A stretch of 64,000 bases of DNA from an uncultured Lachnospiraceae bacterium. Lineage in GTDB: Bacteria; Bacillota; Clostridia; Lachnospirales; Lachnospiraceae. The position numbers and the translations under genes are program-made. The stretch spans positions 1-64,000 of the forward strand of contig CACWJQ010000021.1 of assembly GCA_902761225.1 (NCBI GenBank), written 5' to 3'. This document shows, piece after piece, positions 34,961-47,066 of this stretch. The notes beneath the pieces are model-generated. The model had not been told where the DNA came from, did no database searches, and saw only the letters and a program-made list of their open reading frames with translations. How positions within the stretch are numbered: position 1 is the stretch's first letter; every line of letters begins with the position of its first letter.

Positions 34961-35199
34961 TAAATTCTCCCTGAATATCTCTTCCTCATCATCGGAACAG
35001 GGTCCACTCCTCCATGTGAAAACGGATTACAGCGCAGGATCCTCCAAACAGCAAGAATAAGCCCTATAAAGGCTCCGTTCTTTTCTATGGCTTCCTTGCC
35101 GTACGCCGAACACGTCGGGTAATATGGACACTTCGTCCTCTTAAGAGGAGAAAGATATTTTTGATATAAACTAATAAGCCAGATTAAAAATCTCTTCAT
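34960..35199 (-). CDS. yidD: Membrane protein insertion efficiency factor YidD
   Basis: Small amphipathic protein of 79 residues with the family core YQKYLSPLK-x-x-KCPYYPTCSAYG and NPFSHGGVDPVP. Assists YidC-mediated insertion. The ATG at 35199 matches the family N-terminus (MKRFLIWLISLYQKY) but has no ribosome binding site; a TTG at 35214 overlaps the rnpA stop and might serve instead. In either case translation is probably coupled to rnpA. Confidence 0.93.
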   Translation of the reverse strand: MKRFLIWLISLYQKYLSPLKRTKCPYYPTCSAYGKEAIEKNGAFIGLILAVWRILRCNPFSHGGVDPVPMMRKRYSGRI

Positions 35200-35210
35200 A
35201 ATATATATGA

Positions 35211-35549
35211 TCAATTACCTGTTTTTGACAGGATGTGATGGGAAGCTGCCAGATCCATCAGAGATTTTTTTGCATCATCAAAAGTCATTTCAGCAGCACT
35301 TTTCTTTGCGACAAATACTATGTCCAAACCACTATTGAACATATCCTCGGACGTGCGGAAAGCTTCTTTCATAAGCCTTTTCACACGGTGCCTTACGACA
35401 CTGTTTCCGACTTTTTTGCTTACGCTTACGCCTACTCTGTTTATGGATTCACCGTTTTTTCTGACATACATCACTATGTATTTATCTGCGAAGGAAACAT
35501 GTGCACGGTATACTTCCGAAAACTGGGCGTTCTTTCTTAATCTTTCCAT
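35211..35549 (-). CDS. rnpA: Ribonuclease P protein component
   Basis: Protein subunit of RNase P, about 112 residues. The RNR motif region reads VRHRVKRLMKEAFR, and the beta-strand words FADKYIVMYVRKN and RVGVSVSKKVGNSV are typical. The start at 35549 (MERLRKNAQF) fits the family, though the upstream site is poor; an upstream TTG at 35570 lies within the rpmH terminator hairpin and is unlikely. Confidence 0.95.
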   Translation of the reverse strand: MERLRKNAQFSEVYRAHVSFADKYIVMYVRKNGESINRVGVSVSKKVGNSVVRHRVKRLMKEAFRTSEDMFNSGLDIVFVAKKSAAEMTFDDAKKSLMDLAASHHILSKTGN

Positions 35550-35568
35550 ATTAAATATGCAGAAAAAC

Positions 35569-35593
35569 AAAGGTCACATCAAATGTGACCTTT
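35569..35593 (-). terminator. Hairpin between rpmH and rnpA
   Basis: AAAGGTCACA (35569-35578) and TGTGACCTTT (35584-35593) are perfect ten-base arms with a five-base loop; the minus strand continues GTTTTTC. It probably lowers read-through from rpmH into rnpA and so sets their ratio. Confidence 0.75.
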
Positions 35594-35597
35594 ACTT

Positions 35598-35732
35598 TTA
35601 AGCCGATAATTTCTTTCTGCCCTTTGCTCTTCTGCTCTGAAGAACCTTACGTCCACCGGCTGAAGACATTCTTGCTCTGAAACCGTGAACCTTGGCATGA
35701 GACTTCTTCTTAGGCTGAAATGTCATCTTCAT
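35598..35732 (-). CDS. rpmH: 50S ribosomal protein L34
   Basis: 44 residues, Lys/Arg-rich: [20 protein letters not shown] and then [20 protein letters not shown] before the end KLSA, which is the full L34 pattern. It was missed by length filters. The ATG at 35732 follows AAAAGGAGGTG. First gene of the leftward rpmH-rnpA-yidD-yidC-jag set, next to oriC as in most bacteria. Its promoter must lie in the oriC gap. Confidence 0.97.
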   Translation of the reverse strand: MKMTFQPKKKSHAKVHGFRARMSSAGGRKVLQSRRAKGRKKLSA

Positions 35733-35739
35733 AAGGAAA

Positions 35740-36283
35740 CACCTCCTTTTAATAAATCTCTTCGCAATTATTCATATCCGGGTATCACTGCCTGATACCT
35801 GTCAGAAACGACACAAAACAGATTTTAGATAATTAAAGATAGTGTGTCAAGCAAAAAATAGCAAATAATATTGAACTTTAAGGAAAAAAACGGATCGGTA
35901 ATTCACAAAAATTTTTCTTATCCACCGAGTTATCCACTTTAAATATCACTCAAAATCTTATCCCCATTTGGTGAAAAAAATGTGGATATTTATAACCTTA
36001 TTTAAACAATAATGGTGAAATAATTCATAAAATACAGTATTTTAGCGGTTTTTCAATTTATCCCCATTTTATTATTTTTCCACAGGACTTTTGAGCCATT
36101 AATCATATACAGCTATTTTCTTATCACTTATTTTTTTATCCACAATTGTGGAAAACCCGCAAACGCACAAACGGTTATAACCCTGATTTGAAATAAACAT
36201 TCTTCCATTATAAAATAGTACGGCAGCGGTTTTTTTACCCGTGATCACGCTGTAAATACTAATCAGGAGATCCTTTATTTCTT
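35740..36283. other. oriC: Origin of replication oriC (dnaA upstream part)
   Basis: A 540-base AT-rich gap between divergent rpmH and dnaA. DnaA boxes: TTATCCACA at 36136-36144 with TGTGGAAAA right after it in reverse (36147-36155), TTATCCACC 35918-35926, TTATCCACT 35930-35938, TTATCCCCA 35958-35966 and 36058-36066, and TTTTCCACA 36076-36084. Between the boxes are long A/T runs suited to unwinding. GGTTATAACC (36173-36182) is a ten-base palindrome near the dnaA side. The dnaA promoter also lies here. The bidirectional origin call rests on boxes plus the gene-strand switch. Confidence 0.9.
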
Positions 36284-37651
36284 ATGAATGCAGAAAAATT
36301 TACAAACGAAGAATACTGGAGAGATATCAAGAAAAAGATCCAGAGAGAATCAAGTGTATCAGATATTACCTATAATCTCTGGTTCGACAATCTTGAGTTT
36401 ATAGAATTATCCGGTAATACCGTGTATATAAGAACAGATAAGGATGATGAAAGAGTTCTGAGCTATCTTAACAGTAAGTTCAAGCTCTATTTTGAGACCG
36501 TTATAGGAGAGGAACTGGGTGAACAGATAACTGTAAAGTTCCTTCTTAATGACAGTACAAATAATAAGATAGAAGAGGAAGAAGAGGAAAGAGTAGATAA
36601 CGATACTCTCAATCCTGATTATACATTTGAATCATTTGTCGTCGGTAAGAACAATCGGATGGCCCATCAGGTATCTGTCGCAGTTGCTGAAGACCCCGGT
36701 AAAACATGGAATCCTCTCTATATCTACGGAGGACCCGGACTCGGCAAAACCCACCTTATGCATTCAATAGGTCACTTTATATTAAAGAAGGACCCAACCA
36801 AGAAGGTTATATATGTCACAAGTGAGGAATTCACCAATGATGTTATCGAATCTCTGAGAAGCGGAAGCAATTCTGTTGCTTCAATGAGTAAGCTGCGTGA
36901 TAAATACCGTACCGTTGACGTACTTATGATAGACGATATCCAGTCAATAATAGGAAGAGAATCAACACAGGAGGAGTTTTTCAATACATTCAATACACTC
37001 CATGCTGCAGGTAAGCAGATAATCATATCTTCCGATAAGAACTTCAAGGAATTCAAGACACTTGATGAGAGATACATATCAAGATTCGCCTGGGGAATGG
37101 TGGTTGATATTACTCCTCCCGATTATGAGACAAGATCTGCTATCCTCAGGAATAATGCCGAAAAGCTCAATATAAAGATAAGTGAAGAGATAATCGACTA
37201 TATCGCATCCAATGTAAAGTCCAATGTAAGAGAACTTGAAGGTGCACTTAACAAGATAAACGGATTCTCCAAGCTATATAACAATAAAGAACCGGATCTT
37301 GAATTCGCCAAGGAAGCTCTCAAGGATTATATATATATATCGGATTCCAATATGATCACCTTCGACAGGATAGTAGACGTTGTATGTCAGGAATGTAATG
37401 CAAGCAAGGAAGCTATCATGTCCAACAGGCGTAATGCAGATATCGTCTATCCAAGACATATAATAATGTACCTGGCTTATGACATGCTTGGAATAACCTA
37501 TCAGCAGATAGCCAATAATCTTCACAGAAGCGATCATACAACGGTGATAAGCGGCTGTAAGAAGATAGAAGAGGACATTAACAGCAATAAAAGTGGAAAA
37601 AACACACGTGAAAAAGTGGAAAGCATCAAAAAGATACTTTCAGGATCATAA
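36284..37651 (+). CDS. dnaA: Chromosomal replication initiator protein DnaA
   Basis: AAA+ initiator, 455 residues. Domain I at the N-terminus (TYNLWFDNLEF), a short acidic domain II (EEEEEERVDNDTLNPDYTFESF), the AAA+ domain with Walker A GGPGLGKTH and Walker B VDVLMIDDIQ, and domain IV with the DnaA signature around YQQIANNLHRSDHTTVISGCKKI. The start ATG has AGGAGATCC upstream, about 14 bases away, rather far. It is autoregulated in relatives through the DnaA boxes upstream. Confidence 0.98.
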   Translation: MNAEKFTNEEYWRDIKKKIQRESSVSDITYNLWFDNLEFIELSGNTVYIRTDKDDERVLSYLNSKFKLYFETVIGEELGEQITVKFLLNDSTNNKIEEEEEERVDNDTLNPDYTFESFVVGKNNRMAHQVSVAVAEDPGKTWNPLYIYGGPGLGKTHLMHSIGHFILKKDPTKKVIYVTSEEFTNDVIESLRSGSNSVASMSKLRDKYRTVDVLMIDDIQSIIGRESTQEEFFNTFNTLHAAGKQIIISSDKNFKEFKTLDERYISRFAWGMVVDITPPDYETRSAILRNNAEKLNIKISEEIIDYIASNVKSNVRELEGALNKINGFSKLYNNKEPDLEFAKEALKDYIYISDSNMITFDRIVDVVCQECNASKEAIMSNRRNADIVYPRHIIMYLAYDMLGITYQQIANNLHRSDHTTVISGCKKIEEDINSNKSGKNTREKVESIKKILSGS

Positions 37652-37871
37652 AACGGATGATTTACATAATGATCAAAATGTGATTTAAGGCTGATAAATC
37701 ATTTGATAACAAATACTATTTCACCTACTTATTCATTCCATTTTTTGCCGAAAAATAGTATAATATATAAGGTTATGCACAGTATTCACAGCCCCTATTA
37801 TTAATAATACTAAAACTATTTATTTATAACATGGCGTCGCATTTCAAAAGAACAAAAAAGGAGTTATGCAC
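37652..37871. other. dnaA-dnaN intergenic region
   Basis: 220 AT-rich bases. It holds loose DnaA-box-like words (TTATGCACA around 37772-37780, ATTCACAGC just after) and probably the dnaN promoter; a TATAAT-like word (TATAATATATAA) is at about 37758-37769. In Bacillus the matching region (incC) is the second half of oriC. No gene seen. Confidence 0.5.
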
Positions 37872-38999
37872 ATGAAGATCTCTTCATCAAAATCATCTCT
37901 TTTAACAGGTATCCAGACTGTAATAAGAGCACTTCCTTCCAAGAGCACAATGTCAATAATGGAATGCATTCTTATAAGCACAACAGGAGGAAAGATATCT
38001 CTTACCGTCAACAATATTGATCTTGGTATTGAAACTGTTATCGATGGAAAGATCGAGAAGACAGGTGTGATAGCTCTTGATGCAAAGTTCCTTTCTGAGA
38101 TTATCAGAAAGATGCCGGATTCTGCATCAGATATCACCATTGAAAGTGACAGCAAGTTCACAACAACCATAAGCTGTGAACAGGTTAAGCATACAATGAG
38201 CGGAAGAGCAGCTGATGAATTTCCCTATCTTCCGGATCTCGATAAAACCGAGAATATAGTGATGAGTCAGCTTTCACTTAGAGAGCTCATAAGAAAGACC
38301 AGCTTCTCAATAGCCGATATAAGCGAGGATACTCCCGGTCAGCAGACCATGAGAGGCGAACTTATGGAGATCCATGACAATACTGTCAGGATGTGCAGCC
38401 TCGACGGTCACAGGATATCCATGGTAACAATGGACCTCAGGGAAAGTTATCCTGACAGAAAGGTCATTATACCCGGAAAGAGCCTTAAGGAACTTGCAAG
38501 GATCATAAACGGAGGAGCCGAAGATGATGTAGAGATCATCTTCAATCCCAACCATGTAGGATTCGAATACGGAACTACCAAGGTTGTATCAAGAGTTATC
38601 GAAGGCAATTTCTTTGATGTCAACAAAATGCTTGTTGGAGATTATGAGACAAAGGTCAAGATCAACAAGAAGAGACTGAGCGAAAGCCTTGACAGATCCA
38701 CCATCTATGTCAGAGAAGGTGATAAAAAGCCCATCGTTCTTGATATAAAGGATGACAGCATCAACATCAAGATCACTTCAGCAAGCGGTAATATGAATGA
38801 GAATGTTCCTGCCGTTAAGACAGGCAAGGATATGATAATAGGATTCAATCCCAGATTTGTGATCGATGCACTCAATGTTATAGACGATGAAGAGATTGAA
38901 CTTGATTTTGTAAACTCAAAGGCACCCTGTTTTATCAAGAAAGATGACATGTCCTATGTATATGTTGTCCTTCCTGTAACCATCAGCGGCACGGTTTGA
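37872..38999 (+). CDS. dnaN: DNA polymerase III beta subunit (sliding clamp)
   Basis: Ring-shaped processivity clamp, 375 residues in three similar domains; the C-terminal clamp-loop words ALNVIDDEEIELDFVNSKAPC are present. The ATG at 37872 (MKISSSK) is chosen because GGAG lies eight bases upstream; the ATG two codons earlier is only two bases from it. It overlaps the following S4-domain gene region by an ATCATG junction. Confidence 0.97.
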   Translation: MKISSSKSSLLTGIQTVIRALPSKSTMSIMECILISTTGGKISLTVNNIDLGIETVIDGKIEKTGVIALDAKFLSEIIRKMPDSASDITIESDSKFTTTISCEQVKHTMSGRAADEFPYLPDLDKTENIVMSQLSLRELIRKTSFSIADISEDTPGQQTMRGELMEIHDNTVRMCSLDGHRISMVTMDLRESYPDRKVIIPGKSLKELARIINGGAEDDVEIIFNPNHVGFEYGTTKVVSRVIEGNFFDVNKMLVGDYETKVKINKKRLSESLDRSTIYVREGDKKPIVLDIKDDSINIKITSASGNMNENVPAVKTGKDMIIGFNPRFVIDALNVIDDEEIELDFVNSKAPCFIKKDDMSYVYVVLPVTISGTV

Positions 39000-39001
39000 T
39001 C

Positions 39002-39217
39002 ATGGAATTTTATATTAGAGACGAATTTATTAAGTTAGGTCAGGTACTTAAAGCAGCCGGTCTGTGTGAATCCGGAGTTGAAGCCAAGTACGATATTGTT
39101 AACGGTGAAGTTAAGGTTAACGGTGAGACAGAGCTTCAGAGGGGAAAGAAGATAGTTCCCGGCGATGTAATAGAGTATAAAGGTAACAGCCTGGTCATAA
39201 AGAAAAAGGAAATCTGA
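39002..39217 (+). CDS. RNA-binding S4-domain protein (YaaA/RlbA-like)
   Basis: A 71-residue single S4 domain (IKLGQVLKAAGLCESGVEAKYDI broken here: GEVKVNGETELQRGKKI, VIEYKGNSLVIKKKEI). The family is always between dnaN and recF in Firmicutes. Start at 39002, two bases after the dnaN stop. Its role is probably in ribosome or RNA handling and is not well defined. Confidence 0.93.
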   Translation: MEFYIRDEFIKLGQVLKAAGLCESGVEAKYDIVNGEVKVNGETELQRGKKIVPGDVIEYKGNSLVIKKKEI

Positions 39218-39218
39218 A

Positions 39219-42346
<3,128 letters not shown>

Positions 42347-42402
42347 TAACTGTTTATTTACTCCCTGCGGGATAGACAGTAACAGGATTTGAAAGAGGAA
42401 TT

Positions 42403-44988
42403 ATGGAAGATACTATTTTTGACAAAATACAGGAAGTAGATCTCAAAGAGAAAATGGAGACCTTCTACATCGATTATGCCATGAGCGTTATCGCTGCACG
42501 TGCATTGCCCGATGTAAGGGATGGATTAAAGCCTGTCCAGAGAAGAGTCCTGTTCTCGATGGTCGAGCTGAACAATGGTCCCGATAAGCCTCACAGAAAG
42601 AGTGCGCGTATCGTCGGTGACACCATGGGTAAGTATCACCCTCACGGTGACAGCTCCATTTACGGATCTCTCGTATTCATGGCTCAGCCCTGGTCCATGA
42701 GATATCCTCTTGTAGACGGTCACGGCAACTTCGGTTCAATGGATGGTGACGGAGCTGCGGCAATGAGATATACCGAGGCGAGACTTTCCAGGATATCCAT
42801 GGAGCTTCTTGCCGACATCAATAAAAATACCGTAGACTTCATTCCCAATTTCGACGGAACAGAGAATGAGCCCACTGTACTTCCCAGCCGTTACCCCAAT
42901 CTCCTTGTAAACGGAGCAACGGGTATTGCGGTAGGAATGGCTACCAATATTCCTCCACACAATCTCAGGGAATCCATCGATGGTGTCGTTAAGATAATTG
43001 ACGACCGTATCGAAGGAAAGGAAACTACCATCGAAGATGTCATGGAGATAATCCAGGGACCTGACTTTCCCACAGGAGGTCTTATTCTCGGACATCGCGG
43101 TGTTGAGGAAGCATACAGGACCGGACGAGGCAAGATAAGAGTCAGGGCCGTAACGGAGATAGAACAGCTTCCTAACGGAAAGTCACAGATTATAGTCACC
43201 GAGCTTCCCTACATGGTGAACAAGGCAAATCTTCAGATCAAGATTGCCGAGCTCGTCAAGCTTAAGAAGATCGATGGCATCACTGATATAAGAGATGAGA
43301 GTAACAGAGAAGGTGTAAGAGTTGTCATAGAACTGAGGAAGGATGCCAATGCCAATGTTATCCTCAATCAGCTCTACAAGCACACACAGCTTCAGGACAC
43401 ATTCGGTGTCATCATGCTGGCTCTTGTTAATAACGAGCCCAAGATACTCAATCTTCTTGAAGTCCTTCAGGAATATCTGAAGCATCAGGAGGATGTTGTC
43501 ACCAGACGTACCAGGTATGATCTCAGCAAAGCGGAAGAAAGAGATCATATACTTCAGGGTCTTCTCAAGGCACTTGATTTTATCGATGAAGTAATAAGCA
43601 TCATCAGAGGAAGTGCCACTCCCGCGGAGGCCAAGGAAAAGCTCATGAACAGATTCGGACTCGATGATGTTCAGGCACAGGCTATCGTTGACATGAGACT
43701 GAGAGCTCTCACCGGTCTTGAAAGAGACAGGCTTCTTGCAGAGCATAACGAACTCATGGCAAAGATAGAGGAATTAAGAGCGATACTTGCAGATGAAAGA
43801 CTTCTTCTGGGTGTGATCAAGAAGGAGATCACTGAGACTGCTGATAAATACGGTGATGAGAGACATACACACTTCAGCAATGATATCTATGATATCCCCG
43901 ATGAAGAGATGATCCCTCATGAGAATACCGTTATAGCGATGACCAGACTCGGCTATATAAAGAGGATGAGCGTCGATAACTTCAAGGCTCAGAACCGCGG
44001 AGGCAAGGGAATCAAGGGAATGGCCACCATTGAGGATGACTATGTAGAGGATCTCCTCATGACCACAACCCACCATTCACTCAACTTCTTCACAACAGCC
44101 GGAAGAGTCTACAGAATGAAGGCGTATGAGATTCCGGAGTGCTCCAGGACTTCAAGAGGAGTTGCAATAGTCAACCTCCTTCAGCTTGAGCCCGGTGAGA
44201 AAGTAAGTGCCATCATTCCCATCTGGGGATTTGAAGAAGGCAAGAATCTCTTTATCGCTACCAAGAACGGTACCGTTAAGAAGATGAAGATGGATGAGCT
44301 CATCAATGTCAGAAAGAGCGGACTCAGGGCCATCACTCTTGTAGACGGCAACGAACTCATAGATGTCAAGATAACCGATGCCGATTCAGAGATACTGCTT
44401 GCTACAAAGCAGGGTATGTGCATCAGGTTCAGAGAAGAGGAAGTACGTACCACCGGAAGAGGAAGTATCGGTGTCATAGGTATGAATCTCGCAGGCGGTG
44501 ATGAAGTTGTGGCAATGCAGCTCGCTTCCCAGGGTAAATATCTGACATTCATATCAGAAAAGGGAATGGGCAAGCGCACTGATATTGATGAGTTTAACGG
44601 ACAGCACAGAGCAGGTAAGGGTGTCAAGTGCTACAAGATCACCGATAAGACAGGGGATCTCCTTGCTGCCAAGGCTGTTAACGGTGATGAGGAACTCATT
44701 ATGATCACCGATGGCGGACAGATGATAAGGATCCGTATTGATGATATCAGTATTCTCAGCCGTATCACCTCAGGTGTTAAGCTTATGAATCTTCCTGAGG
44801 GTGAGAAGATCGCAAATGTTGCGAAGGTCAGAGACAGACTTTCCAACGGTGAGAAAGAATTTGCTTCACTTGAAGAAGGTGAAGAAGAGATGGATAAGGA
44901 AAGCGAAAGCATGGCCAGCTCCTTTGATAGTGATGATGACGATGAAGAAGTAACTCTCCCTACCGAAGACAGTGAGGAGGATGAATAA
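42403..44988 (+). CDS. gyrA: DNA gyrase subunit A
   Basis: Breakage-reunion subunit, 861 residues. The quinolone-resistance region has [20 protein letters not shown] and the catalytic Tyr is in [10 protein letters not shown]; the C-terminal beta-pinwheel has the GyrA box [10 protein letters not shown] (about residue 530). The last 40 residues are extremely acidic ([17 protein letters not shown]). At QRDR position 83 (E. coli numbering) Ser is present, the usual sensitive form. It is 56 bases after gyrB and seven bases before the antiporter gene. Confidence 0.98.
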   Translation: MEDTIFDKIQEVDLKEKMETFYIDYAMSVIAARALPDVRDGLKPVQRRVLFSMVELNNGPDKPHRKSARIVGDTMGKYHPHGDSSIYGSLVFMAQPWSMRYPLVDGHGNFGSMDGDGAAAMRYTEARLSRISMELLADINKNTVDFIPNFDGTENEPTVLPSRYPNLLVNGATGIAVGMATNIPPHNLRESIDGVVKIIDDRIEGKETTIEDVMEIIQGPDFPTGGLILGHRGVEEAYRTGRGKIRVRAVTEIEQLPNGKSQIIVTELPYMVNKANLQIKIAELVKLKKIDGITDIRDESNREGVRVVIELRKDANANVILNQLYKHTQLQDTFGVIMLALVNNEPKILNLLEVLQEYLKHQEDVVTRRTRYDLSKAEERDHILQGLLKALDFIDEVISIIRGSATPAEAKEKLMNRFGLDDVQAQAIVDMRLRALTGLERDRLLAEHNELMAKIEELRAILADERLLLGVIKKEITETADKYGDERHTHFSNDIYDIPDEEMIPHENTVIAMTRLGYIKRMSVDNFKAQNRGGKGIKGMATIEDDYVEDLLMTTTHHSLNFFTTAGRVYRMKAYEIPECSRTSRGVAIVNLLQLEPGEKVSAIIPIWGFEEGKNLFIATKNGTVKKMKMDELINVRKSGLRAITLVDGNELIDVKITDADSEILLATKQGMCIRFREEEVRTTGRGSIGVIGMNLAGGDEVVAMQLASQGKYLTFISEKGMGKRTDIDEFNGQHRAGKGVKCYKITDKTGDLLAAKAVNGDEELIMITDGGQMIRIRIDDISILSRITSGVKLMNLPEGEKIANVAKVRDRLSNGEKEFASLEEGEEEMDKESESMASSFDSDDDDEEVTLPTEDSEEDE

Positions 44989-44994
44989 ATCGTC

Positions 44995-46179
44995 ATGGAC
45001 TATTCAATATTGAGAGATCTTGCAATCATTATTATCTTTGCAAAGTTTTTTGGCCTTCTGGCCAGGAAGGTAAAGGCACCGCAGGTTGTCGGAGAGATAG
45101 TTGCAGGTCTCATTATCGGTCCCAGTGTTCTTCACTTTGTTGACCAGAGTGATTTTATCGCACAGATGGCGGAGATAGGTGTAATATTCCTGATGTTCTC
45201 CGCAGGACTTGAGACCAATCTCAAGGATCTGATGAAGACCGGCTTTAAGGCTTTTCTTATAGCATGTTCGGGTGTGTTTATACCTCTGATAGGTGGAACA
45301 CTTCTGTATATGGGATTCTACGGATTTTCCGAAGCCGGAAGTTCTGAGTTCTACACAGCACTTTTTGTAGGTGTCATACTTACAGCGACCAGTGTCAGCA
45401 TCACTGTCCAGACCCTTCGTGAGATGGGCAAGCTGAAGGGTGAGATCGGTCAGACGATCATGAGTGCTGCGATAATAGATGATGTTATCGGTATCATAGT
45501 TCTGACTTTTGTTATAGGATTCAAGAATCCCGAATCGAATCCCGGCAGGGTAATACTAAGCACAGTTCTGTTCTTTGCGGCAGCTCTTGTTGTGGGAATA
45601 GTCATATACAAGATCTTCAAGCTGGCTGATATGAGATATCCTCACACCAGACGTATTCCCATAATGGGACTTGCACTGTGCTTCTGTTTAGCATATGTTG
45701 CAGAGACTTACTTTGGTATAGCAGATATTACCGGTGCATATGTTGCGGGCGTTATACTCTGTTCCATCAAGGATTCGGAATACATAGCATCCAAGATGGA
45801 TACCAATTCCTACATGCTCTTCGGACCGATATTCTTTGCATCAATCGGACTTAAGACCAATCTTACCTCAATAGACGGTAACCTGATCCTTTTCTGTATC
45901 GCATTCGTTGCCGTTGGTCTTATCTGCAAGATAATCGGATGCGGACTTATGGGAAGGCTGTGCAGGTTCAACTGGCATGATTCACTGAAGATCGGTGTCG
46001 GTATGATGACCAGAGGCGAGGTTGCGCTGATCGTATCCCAAAAGGGACTCAGCGTGGGAATGATAGGATCTGAGTACTTCGCAGCAGTCATAATGCTGAT
46101 CGTTGTGTCGAGTATCTCAACACCGATCATACTGAAGGCCCTGTATGGTGCTGATGAGAAAAGACTGAAGAAAGCATAA
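44995..46179 (+). CDS. Cation:proton antiporter (CPA2/KefB-like)
   Basis: Integral membrane protein of 394 residues with about 12 helices. The family core includes VVGEIVAGLIIGPSVL, GVIFLMFSAGLETNL and the paired acidic segment AAIIDDVIGIIVL (ion-binding Asp-Asp), and later MMTRGEVALIVSQKGL. It probably exchanges Na+ or K+ for H+. There is no C-terminal RCK domain. Seven bases after gyrA, so co-transcribed; a strong terminator follows. Confidence 0.92.
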   Translation: MDYSILRDLAIIIIFAKFFGLLARKVKAPQVVGEIVAGLIIGPSVLHFVDQSDFIAQMAEIGVIFLMFSAGLETNLKDLMKTGFKAFLIACSGVFIPLIGGTLLYMGFYGFSEAGSSEFYTALFVGVILTATSVSITVQTLREMGKLKGEIGQTIMSAAIIDDVIGIIVLTFVIGFKNPESNPGRVILSTVLFFAAALVVGIVIYKIFKLADMRYPHTRRIPIMGLALCFCLAYVAETYFGIADITGAYVAGVILCSIKDSEYIASKMDTNSYMLFGPIFFASIGLKTNLTSIDGNLILFCIAFVAVGLICKIIGCGLMGRLCRFNWHDSLKIGVGMMTRGEVALIVSQKGLSVGMIGSEYFAAVIMLIVVSSISTPIILKALYGADEKRLKKA

Positions 46180-46193
46180 GATCACATGACGAT

Positions 46194-46221
46194 ACTCCCT
46201 GTGGTATGTACCGCAGGGAGT
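46194..46221 (+). terminator. Intrinsic terminator after gyrA-antiporter
   Basis: ACTCCCTGTGGTA / TACCGCAGGGAGT pair with one G-T, small loop, then TTTTT. Ends the gyrBA-antiporter transcript. Confidence 0.9.
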
Positions 46222-46278
46222 TTTTAATTGGAAAATATACCTGTTGAAAAAAGATTTTCCATACAATAGAGTAAATGT

Positions 46279-47061
46279 ATGGCTGCCAAAAAGAAGTTAA
46301 CAGAAGAAACTGTATATGTAAGCAGGGAGGCTCAGGAAAGATTTCATGAGGCTTTGCTTAAAGTGACTTCTGACCGCGAAAGACCTACCATAGGAACTCT
46401 TTCCGAGAAAACAGTACATGCCGTGATCAAGAACTATATTGAACCTGATGAAGACAGACAGGAAATCCCGATAGGTGAATTTCATGCGGATATCTTCACA
46501 GGTGATGAGATATATGAGATACAGACCCGCAATCTGAAAAGACTGAATGATAAACTGAATATATTCCTCAGGATGTATAAGGTAACTGTGGTTCATCCCG
46601 TGATCCGCAAAAAGAAGATCTACTGGATAGATCCTGATACGGGAGAGATGACCGTTCCCAGGAGAGCATCATCAGTCACCGGATCCTTCGAGTCAGCGAT
46701 GCGTGAGGTATACGGCATCAGAGAGCATATAGGCAATCCTAACCTGAAAGTGAGACTCGTGCTCATAGATATAGATGAATTCCGTATAAGGAACGGGTAC
46801 GGCAGGGAAGGTAAAAAATACGGAACCTGGCTTGACAAGGTTCCGACATCAATAATAGATGATAAAACTTTTGAGTGTCCCGAAGATTATCTGCAGCTCC
46901 TTCCATCAGAGCTTCCCGAGGAGTTCACCGTTGCAGATGCGGTAAGACTGGGAATGAAGCATGATGAAGCATCACTGATAATATCCTTCATGTATAGGAT
47001 CGGAGTAACGGAGAAGATCGGAAATAAGGGCAGATCCTATCTGTACAGGATGAAGTATTAG
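46279..47061 (+). CDS. Possible PD-(D/E)XK-like protein with winged-helix tail
   Basis: 260 residues, family not recognised. The N-terminal half has a pattern like restriction-endonuclease folds: a helix with HAVIKNYIE, then Asp71 in HADIFTG and Glu80-x-Gln82 in IYEIQTRN, strand-turn-strand spaced, followed by a basic helix (KRLNDKLN) and VTVVHPV. E-x-Q instead of E-x-K occurs in some members of that fold. The C-terminal 60 residues look like a winged helix (FTVADAVRLGMKHDEASLIISFMYRIGVTEK). No ribosome binding site is visible before the ATG. It converges on the histidine kinase gene with five bases between stops. Nuclease activity is inference. Confidence 0.6.
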   Translation: MAAKKKLTEETVYVSREAQERFHEALLKVTSDRERPTIGTLSEKTVHAVIKNYIEPDEDRQEIPIGEFHADIFTGDEIYEIQTRNLKRLNDKLNIFLRMYKVTVVHPVIRKKKIYWIDPDTGEMTVPRRASSVTGSFESAMREVYGIREHIGNPNLKVRLVLIDIDEFRIRNGYGREGKKYGTWLDKVPTSIIDDKTFECPEDYLQLLPSELPEEFTVADAVRLGMKHDEASLIISFMYRIGVTEKIGNKGRSYLYRMKY

Positions 47062-47066
47062 GGAGT

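Noticed and set aside
36173..36182. GGTTATAACC as a regulator operator
   Set aside because: Ten-base AT-rich palindromes are expected in an oriC region; no second copy seen.
37596..37620. CACACGTGAAAAAG in the end of dnaA as another parS
   Set aside because: Only the CACGTG core and part of one arm match; too many mismatches and inside a coding sequence.
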